Positions 56,897-64,000 of a DNA stretch of 64,000 bases are shown here, one piece after another. Below the pieces are notes generated by a model, which was given only the letters and a program-made list of their open reading frames with translations, searched no databases and was not told where the DNA came from. The number at the start of each line of letters is the position of its first letter. The first letter of the stretch is position 1. Made by a program: the position numbers and the translations under genes. Origin of the DNA: Galeopsis tetrahit (Eukaryota > Streptophyta > Magnoliopsida > Lamiales > Lamiaceae); the NCBI GenBank assembly GCA_963675135.1, contig OY776129.1:47442141-47506140 (forward strand), in the 5' to 3' direction.

Positions 56897-57027
56897 CAAT
56901 ATCTACTTTTTTTTTTTTTTTATGGAAGTTAAATACATTCCTTTTTTTCCCTCCCCATGACTCGAACCCATGACCTAAGGCCTAGGTAGTGGTGCTCTAA
57001 CCGCTATCCCACTTTGTCAATATCTAC
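56897..57027. repeat. Target-site duplication pair around the SINE
   Basis: CAATATCTAC at 56897-56906 and again at 57018-57027, immediately outside the poly(A) tail and the tRNA-like head of the SINE. Confidence 0.9.
56907..57017 (-). mobile_element. tRNA-derived SINE with poly(A) tail
   Basis: On the minus strand it starts ACAAAGTGGGATAGCGGTTA (A-box region), then GAGCACC and CCTAGGCCTTAGGT, then GGGTTCGAGTC (B box), an unrelated short body and an A run of about 14 at 56920-56907. 111 bp including the tail, flanked by an exact 10-bp duplication. The A and B boxes would drive RNA polymerase III. Mobilised by a LINE reverse transcriptase in trans. Confidence 0.9.
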
Positions 57028-58847
57028 CTTTTCTTCCTCTTTCCAATTCTCCAATTATTTATAGATCTCTCTTTTTAGAGAAACCTTCATTTAAAAGATG
57101 CCGTTCGCTGCCACCATAATCTTAGCTACAATTTTTTCCTTAGTGTTGTTTGAATGAACGGTTCGATCTTTTTAAAATGCATGCTCTTTTGGTGTATCTA
57201 TTTTTATGTCTCATTGCACCCTCTTTTTGTGAGACTTTCTATGATTAATGCGGTTTTTTTTTCCTCTATGGAACTTGTTTTCTACTAGTGCTTGATGAAT
57301 TTTTGCATGTTATACCTTAGTGTGGGGTATTATCGCAAACTGATAATGGAGACCTGATTTGCATGTGTGATCAAATGTCCCATTTTTTTCACTATTGGAA
57401 TAAGATAACGTTTCTGACAACCCTGTGTGACTAGAGATGTTCTGTCTTCTCACTTCCCCAACTATTGGAATAAAATAATTCAATAAGTTGGACGTGTGTT
57501 CCTCTTTAAGTCTCATTCGCAAATAACTTTTAAGGAGTCTGTTTATACAGAGTTAGTGAACTGAATACCAAGACTTCAAAACCAAAACCAAAACCGTTTA
57601 GCTTTAAGCCAGCATCCACAGGCGTCCATTAAAGGGTGTGTTTGGGGATGGCTTTTTGCAAGCCATGACCTTATAACCGGCCCATACTGTTTCTCTTTCA
57701 CACAAATCCATCTAACTTTTGCCAGTTGCCACTTTACTGATCCATCTATAATGGAGTCATTGTCAGAGAATGAATGGCTGAGAAGACTAAGTCAAGCTTC
57801 TCCTTTTGCACTTGTCTCAAAGTCTTATTACACACCCTCCCCCCTTTTTAATGGTCTTTCTTAAATTAAATTAAATTAAATGCCACTTAAATCTATTAGC
57901 TAGCTACCCTTTCTTCCTCTTCTCCTCTCCTCTCCTCTCCTTTCCTTTTATCATATCATAGAGTATCACTTTCTTTGGTACTTACTTGCCATGTCTCTTT
58001 GCCAGATTCTCTCTCTTCATTTCTGAGGTACTCTCTCTCTCTCTCTCTCATAAACGAGTCATTATCATTAAACCCCAACTAGAAAAATACTTCAAATCTG
58101 TGACTAATCTTGTTTATATAGTGGTAGCAAAATGTTGTTAAGACTTATTTATCAATTGTTTACTCAAATGTTGCTTCTCTTTTTAAAGAAAGAAATGGCC
58201 CTTACTTCTTTTCTGCCGTTTTTAGCATTATAATTGTGACCGATGAGTTATAATTGACTCAGCTTTCCCATTTTCTGCTACCCACTTTTGTTTTTTAAAG
58301 AAAGATTTAACAACTAGTATTAGTTTCTCTCTGCATATTTTGGTCGTGGATCTTTCCCTATCCCTATCCCTATCCCTTTTCTTTTTCCCATTCTTCGGAA
58401 TATTACTTGTCAATTTGTTATTATTTTTTCAAAACCTAGACATCAAGTTGATTTTTTTTTATTTTTTTTCAAATCTTCATCTTTCGCTCTCCGATTTCAG
58501 TTCATTAGATCTTGTGGTTGAGTTGCTGACTGCTATATTAAATTGTATCCAATTTCCTTGAATTTTATGATGACAAATTTTGTTAACCTATTTTGCTAGT
58601 TTTGGTCCAATTTTCTTGAATTAAGGAAGTAGCAAGCTAGGTTTTATCTCATTTTGGTTATTGACTTTTATATGGGATGGATCTAGCTGACATTAATGAT
58701 ATTTCCAACAGGTGAATGTGTATGGTAGCATAGAAAGGGGAGATTGTTTGTAATTGTAATTGTAATTGTAATTGCAGAAAATTATTATTATTATTATTAT
58801 ATAGTTTTAGTTGAGGAATTTGGGTAGTGAATTAGAGTAGATTGGAA
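57028..58847. other. Upstream and 5' untranslated region of the SPL gene
   Basis: Contains a CT-rich tract (57905-57950) and a (CT)n run (58032-58049), typical of plant 5' leaders. A possible 5' UTR intron runs from GAG|GTACTCTC near 58028 to TTGCAG near 58778; this is a guess from splice-like sequences. No other gene supported. Confidence 0.4.
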
Positions 58848-60007
58848 ATGGAATCGTCTTCGAAACGAGCCTGCAAGGCCCCCGGGAGCAATATTACACA
58901 AGTAGCACATTGCTTGGCTGATGGTTGTACTGCTGATTTAAGCCTGTGTAGAGACTATCACCGAAGACATAAAGTGTGTGAGGTTCACTCCAAGACCCCT
59001 AAGGTCACTATTGCCGGTCGAGAGCAACGATTCTGCCAACAGTGCAGCAGGTAAAAACTATATTCTTTTTGTTATTAGAAATAATAATGCAATTGTTGTT
59101 TCAGTTTGCAAAGATTGATGACTGATTCTAGATGTCCATATATCTTGTTGTTGTCTCACAGTCGCATATTGGTTTGGTTAGTTATGTTCAAAGATAGAGT
59201 AGTTAATATTGACATGAACTATTGAATCTTGTGAAAAAAAATCTAATTTTGTTATCAGGGCTTATATATAACTTTAGGCCTCTAATTTGCTTTCATTCAA
59301 TGTTTCTACTTATGTCCTTTGAGTTTGACAATCATGCATCATCCATGCCTAAATGTAGGTTCCATTCACTGGTAGAGTTCGATGAGGGAAAGCGAAGCTG
59401 CAGAAAAAGATTGGACGGCCACAATAGGCGACGGAGGAAGCCTCCTCAACCCGAGTCTCTCCACAGAAACTCAGGACTAATTTTCTCTCCACAACCACCT
59501 GCTGGGAGGCTCCTTTCATTTAGCTCTCCACTTGCAACTAATTCCATTTTGAGCTCATCTTGGACTGGTGCCGTCAAATCCGAGACTGATATGATGCTCT
59601 ACAACAATCATCATCATCAGCAGCAGCCCCCCATGAATTACAGCTCATTTCCAGAACAGAGCTACAAGGCCGTAAATCAGCTCCACTTCCAGTTCATTAA
59701 CACTAATAATCAAGACTATCTTGATCCAAATGACCGCAAAATGTTTCCAGCCGATGTGGTTGACTCCGATCGTGCTCTCTCTCTTCTGTCACCGCCACCC
59801 CCACCCCCCGACCCAGTTCATAACTACTTCCATCACTACCCGTTTGAGGATCAAGAAAGCAGCAAGCCAGTTGTTTCTTCCACGAATTCTCCTTCTTCGT
59901 TGCATGTCCCGGGGATGATGTTTCCGAGTGCTGGTACTGCTGCATCCGAGGGATCATCATCAACTGCTTCGGGATCTCATCAAACTCTCACTTTCATGTG
60001 GGAGTAG
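58848..60007 (+). CDS. SQUAMOSA promoter-binding-like transcription factor (SBP box), SPL13-like
   Basis: Exons 58848-59050 and 59359-60007 with a 308-bp GT-AG intron give 283 residues. The intron splits the Arg codon of CSR|FHSL, the conserved position within SBP domains. The SBP domain (residues 22 to about 97) has the two zinc sites (CLADGC, HRRHKVCEVH, then CQQCSRFHSL, EFDEGKRSCRKRL) and the overlapping nuclear signal KRSCRKRLDGHNRRRRK. The C-terminal half is Ser/Pro/His-rich and carries ALSLLS, encoded by a miR156 site. The first exon starts only 21 residues before the domain, shorter than typical SPL13 proteins; an upstream coding exon is possible but none was found. SPL proteins bind GTAC motifs and control phase change, leaf and flower development. 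Confidence 0.92.
59772..59791 (+). promoter_or_regulatory. miR156/157 target site in the SPL coding sequence
   Basis: The 20 bases are the standard SPL target sequence, GTGCTCTCTCTCTTCTGTCA, pairing with miR156 with a single mismatch. It encodes the ALSLLS motif. In other plants miR156 cuts or represses such mRNAs in the juvenile phase. Confidence 0.92.
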
Positions 60008-60875
60008 ATGATTTGATTTAGCTAGGTAGCTATATATTATTAAATTAGTGTGTTGCATTGCATTGCATTGCATGCATGTTGACTATGTTGTGTAATTAAT
60101 AAAATTCTTTGTTGTCATCACAGTCATGATCATCAATCTTCTTGTTAATTAGTTTCTGCTAGCTGTCTTCATTCCATGGATGATGCAGTAGCACACTCAC
60201 TGTCCAAGTATTTTTGTATCTCATTTATTTCTATCAGTCATTTTGTTGTTGATTGGAGTATGAAAGATAAAAATGATTGTTGACTTTTAAGGTGTAGACA
60301 CACTTTAATAATGTCAAAATAAGAGATCGAATTAGTAGATGCAATTGAAGAGTATTTTGCATAAGCAGTGGAAAGATTTTGATATATATCTTTCTGAATC
60401 CAAAAAGATGAATACATAGGATTTTTTTTTTTTATAAATATAATCATATGTGGATATGCATATTTGTGTAATCGTGTGTACGTAGAATCATATATAACCA
60501 CAACTATGGAGGTGTTATAACCATTCTCTTGTCGCCACCTCATAATTTTGGTAAAAATAATCAAACCACCTTGTACACTTTTGTGAGGACCACCATCGAC
60601 CCATGCATATCCTTCAATTGGTAGAGAAATGTTTTAGTTTTAGGGCACCAATTTGGAGAGAGAAAGTGGTAGTAATTAACATTTTTTGGTTAATTATAAC
60701 CATATGAATATCACCATTGTGATCTTGCTACTCTACGCTGAGATTTACCTTTCAAATTTTTAGTGACACATCAACAACACCAATTACGTTTGACAATGTC
60801 ACATTAATATATGAAAATTAGTGGATCATGTGAAATATTTTTGTCTCATTTAAAAGATGATGAACTTATAGAAAT
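60008..60875. other. 3' flank of the SPL gene and intergenic
   Basis: Has a TTGCATTGCATTGCATTGCATG run near 60053 and a likely polyadenylation signal at 60098. The rest is AT-rich with no gene. Confidence 0.45.
60098..60103 (+). terminator. Polyadenylation signal of the SPL gene
   Basis: AATAAA about 90 bases after the stop codon; assigned by sequence and distance. Confidence 0.5.
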
Positions 60876-60976
60876 GTGGAATTTTTTTTAAGTCTCGGGT
60901 ATCCGGTCCAAGGATTACCAATCCCACCGCCTACTTGCGGGGGCCTCATTTAAAGCGCTCTGTATGGACTGACCCC
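60876..60976 (-). mobile_element. Probable SINE-type insertion, GC-rich
   Basis: A GC-rich block in AT-rich surroundings. On the minus strand it starts GGGGTCAGTCCATACAGAGC, includes GGCCCCCGCAAGTAGGCGGT and ends CCGAGACTTAAAAAAAATTC. Flanks 60868-60875 and 60977-60984 are both ATAGAAAT, and the A run before the downstream repeat fits a SINE tail. A clear tRNA A/B box is not evident, so the family is uncertain. Confidence 0.5.
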
Positions 60977-60984
60977 ATAGAAAT

Positions 60985-62009
60985 TGTTTGCACCTTAGAT
61001 GTGAAAATTTTATATTTGTGAATAATATTGTTTCATCTCAAAGTCCGAACTTATAAAAAGGTGGGGAGTTAATTCATTTATATTAATTACATAATACAAA
61101 CTTACACTAAATATTTTTTTTTAGATTGAATCTAGCTACGAGCTACCGCACATGGTTTTGATCTCTAGTATGGTTACCAGCTATAATACACAAAAAAATT
61201 GTATAAAACGATATCATACATTGATCATAAAATGAATTCTCATATACTATAATATTAGTTTATATATATGACTACTCAACCCAATCATATATATAAAACA
61301 ATTATACTTACTCTAATATGACACATGCCCCAACTTAAAGACATTTGAAAAGAAAATATGTCAACTTAATTCAAATATACAGAAAAAAAAAAAATGAAAC
61401 TCGATCCGTTGCATGATTGAGCGTCTCTCTCAACGTACGTACCCACATCCTTAAAATAAAACAATATGTTTACATACCGAAATGATATCATTATGATGAC
61501 GTCAAGTTTAAACAGTGAGTTGCCAATTTTGAATTTAGTGGCCTAATTAACTTAATTAATTAGCTATAGCCTGAGCTGCCAAATTCGGATTTCATACACT
61601 TCTCTTATTCTTAATTACGCTTAACCAATTAACCTAGTTTAATTAGGAGTATATAGCTAGCATGCATATGTGTAATATGCAAAACGACTTGTAGCTTAAT
61701 TAGGCGGCATTTAATTATTCCAATCTACCCTACCCAAATTTTATTTCCAATATTAATTAATATATAGATAATTATCGATCCATATCGTATAAATAAAGTG
61801 ATCAAATCCCAAATTAAATATGTACCCACAAGAATATATCCGTAAGAGCGAGCCAATTACTCAACCATATAATTATAGTACTACTAGTATTAAGCTAATA
61901 AGCTTTGGACCACACTCCAACTATACAAGATTCATCTCTATCTCAAACAACAAGAATAATAATAATAATGTATGTAAATAATTTCTTATTTAATTTGCAA
62001 CGACTTATC
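60985..62009. other. AT-rich intergenic sequence
   Basis: No supported gene. Presumably includes the promoter of the small gene that follows. Confidence 0.45.
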
Positions 62010-62017
62010 TATAAATA
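62010..62017 (+). promoter_or_regulatory. TATA box of the 99-aa gene
   Basis: TATAAATA 66 bases upstream of the ATG at 62083. Confidence 0.65.
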
Positions 62018-62082
62018 GAGTGGTCACTTTGAGAAGATTGGCAATACAACAAACTTAATTAGTTTTGTTATAGGTAATTAAT

Positions 62083-62382
62083 ATGGAAGCAGCAAGTGTG
62101 AAACGTGTCTCGATGAAAAGCAAGCTGATAATGTCTTTCTATCGAACCACCCAGCCGCCACCGGTCCCCGCCACCACGGTCAAGCCAAGGGCGTTGGTGA
62201 AAACGTTGTCGTTCCACAACGTCGACGAGGGTAGTTTTGGAAATTCAGGGGATGGGTATGTCCATGGTCCTAACGGTGGTAGTGGGGATGAACTTGTGGA
62301 CAACAAAGCAACGAGCTATATTTCTCTTGTCAAAGAGCGGCGTAGGCTTGAAGAATTTAATCTAAGGAAGGCCAAAAATTAA
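62083..62382 (+). CDS. Small 99-aa plant protein, unknown function
   Basis: Single-exon frame with a TATA box upstream and an AATAAA signal downstream (62515). G+C content and codon use are clearly higher than the surroundings, which supports a real gene. The N-terminus is basic (MEAASVKRVSMKSKLIMSFY), followed by a Pro/Ala segment, VKTLSFHNVDEG, a Gly-rich loop and a charged helical end with SYISLVKERRRLEEFNLRK. No signal peptide, membrane segment or named domain recognised. The end resembles the SYI..V(K/R)ER motif found near the C-terminus of small uncharacterised plant proteins, but I cannot assign a family. The start is the first ATG after the TATA box. Confidence 0.72.
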   Translation: MEAASVKRVSMKSKLIMSFYRTTQPPPVPATTVKPRALVKTLSFHNVDEGSFGNSGDGYVHGPNGGSGDELVDNKATSYISLVKERRRLEEFNLRKAKN

Positions 62383-64000
62383 TTAAACGTTGCTTTAATT
62401 TTCTTAAATACTCCTACGTACTTTAAATGTAATTAACATTTGACTTTTAATTTCCTTGGCTTGTTAAACGTGCGTGTATGTGGTATTCTCGCGTGAAATA
62501 TAAGTATAATGTGTAATAAATATTTGAAAAAAAAAAATTCTACGAGCTATGGGAGTAGATGTTATGGTGAGCCGAACTTACCACCATATAATTAATTACT
62601 CTTATTCATATTAAATGTCATTTTAGGGGTTACATTTTTTTTTTATCTCTATTGATATATAAAATATTTTTAGGATTGACAAAAAGTAAACATGTCACAA
62701 ATTTTTATTCCTTAATTTGATAGATTTTGAGAAATTAAATGTTGTTTAACATCGTCAATGCATGCACCTTGTATAAATTAAAAATGATATCATCAATATG
62801 TGCGATTATCTTGATTAAAAAGTGACACCACCATCATCAAAATATTTGTAAGTTAAATCAAGTTAGGTTGATATTTCGTCAAAAGATAGAATAAAATAAG
62901 TAGAATTAATCAAATTAAATTGAATTGATATCTCAGAGAATAAAAGATCAAATTAGATTGATTTTCTAATTTAATAAATAAAATCAACATGCACCAACCA
63001 ATTAGACTGCACCAGGTGACACAAAGAAGAAAAATATTCATTATCTTCCCTATAAATACAACTCATCTCATTTATTTTCAACCACCAACAAAAAAAACAT
63101 TCAAGATTCCAAAAGTTTGAGGATTAAAGGAATAAATAGGGATTGTACTCAAAAAATTATATTTTAATTTGTAAAAATTAAATTGTATTGCGATTTTTTT
63201 TATCTTTATTTCATGAAATTTATTGTTACCGATATTCCATATATATAAAAAAAAATGATATGCATAATTTGATGGGCATGGACGTCAAAGTAAAAGGTGA
63301 AGTATACAAATACAAAAATGAAAGATGGGCTGCAAATAGACTTAGCAGCAGCCCATGATGTAGCTATATAGCCCGGCCGCCCACAACACTATAAATAATT
63401 ACTGTGAAAAAAAAACACCAATTAAGAATTTGAAATCTATTTTGTTAATTTCAATATGATTCACCATCGTCACTGTCCGAATGTCCACCGGAATATCAAT
63501 CGATTTTAATTTTAAGGAAATACTTATTAAAAAATGTTTAAGAATTAAAATAAATACATCCCATTAAATCAAAAGTTTCATTCTTATTCTTCCTTCTCAA
63601 TTAGTTGGTTGTTATGGAGTATCAGATTCTCCATCAAGTCATTATAACTAGACTAAAAGAAACATAATCATGCAAAAAAGTTTAGCTAAAAAATGTAGTC
63701 TAGTTTTACTTTACTAATCCACAGAGTGAATAATTGATTTCCAAAATACTAAAGGTATCCTATTAATGGAGCCAAAAATTGACAAGTTAAATTAAATCAA
63801 AACGGAATTAATTAAAATGCAGTGACTTATACCCTCTCCAATCTCCATACGGACCATACATGTATAATGGGCTTGTTTTTTTTGCTCAGATTTTAAGGAT
63901 TTTTTTTAATGAATAAAATAGAGAATAAAATAGGTATGATGGGGTGTATTTTCTAAAAAAAAATGAAATATGAACATTTTATGTTGACAATTCCAAAAAA
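62383..64000. other. AT-rich intergenic sequence to the window end
   Basis: Contains a polyadenylation signal for the small gene (62515-62520) and no further supported gene, RNA or mobile element. Confidence 0.45.

Overview
The window is nuclear DNA of a flowering plant, most likely a eudicot and possibly an asterid. The reasons are two plant transcription-factor genes (a WRKY and an SBP-box gene with a miR156 site), GT-AG introns, TATAAATA promoters, plant-type CCCTAAA telomere-like motifs, and plant families of transposable elements in AT-rich sequence. I cannot name the species.

Layout. 1-10099 (minus) is a Ty1/copia retrotransposon of Sirevirus type whose far end lies left of the window. 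It sits inside a decayed LINE (10100-12630, plus), followed by the 3' part of a second LINE (about 12790-14086). 14087-23564 is gene-free and holds several MITEs, a 46-bp tandem array, a tRNA-derived SINE copy and a hAT-type element with a perfect 8-bp target duplication. 23565-25037 is a two-exon group IIc WRKY gene of the WRKY75 type. 25038-30548 is again gene-free with MITEs and an inverted repeat.

30549-41021 is a nested stack: a MITE is split by a 10.2-kb LINE with a perfect 17-bp target duplication (30585-40765, minus), and that LINE's reverse-transcriptase region is split by a 3.9-kb hAT element (33005-36913). The hAT transposase reads as an undamaged three-exon gene. A 428-bp non-autonomous element with similar ends lies at 52716-53143.

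41665-51803 is the most interesting region. A 10.1-kb element is bounded by 36-37 bp terminal inverted repeats and an 8-bp direct repeat. It encodes a FAR1/MULE/SWIM transposase and four more intact-looking genes: a B3-domain protein, a 104-aa coiled-coil protein, a 127-aa unknown, and a protein joining an RNase H1-type hybrid-binding (viroplasmin) domain to a C-terminal membrane segment. Between them lie two tandem arrays, one of which carries a telo-box and a perfect palindrome in nearly every unit. The transposase has Asn where the family's first catalytic Asp is expected.

The right end holds a foldback element with telomere-like repeats in its loop (54640-55446), more MITEs, a SINE with a perfect 10-bp target duplication (56907-57017), an SPL gene with a miR156 site (58848-60007), and a small 99-aa gene (62083-62382). 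Host genes are few; most of the window is layered transposable elements.
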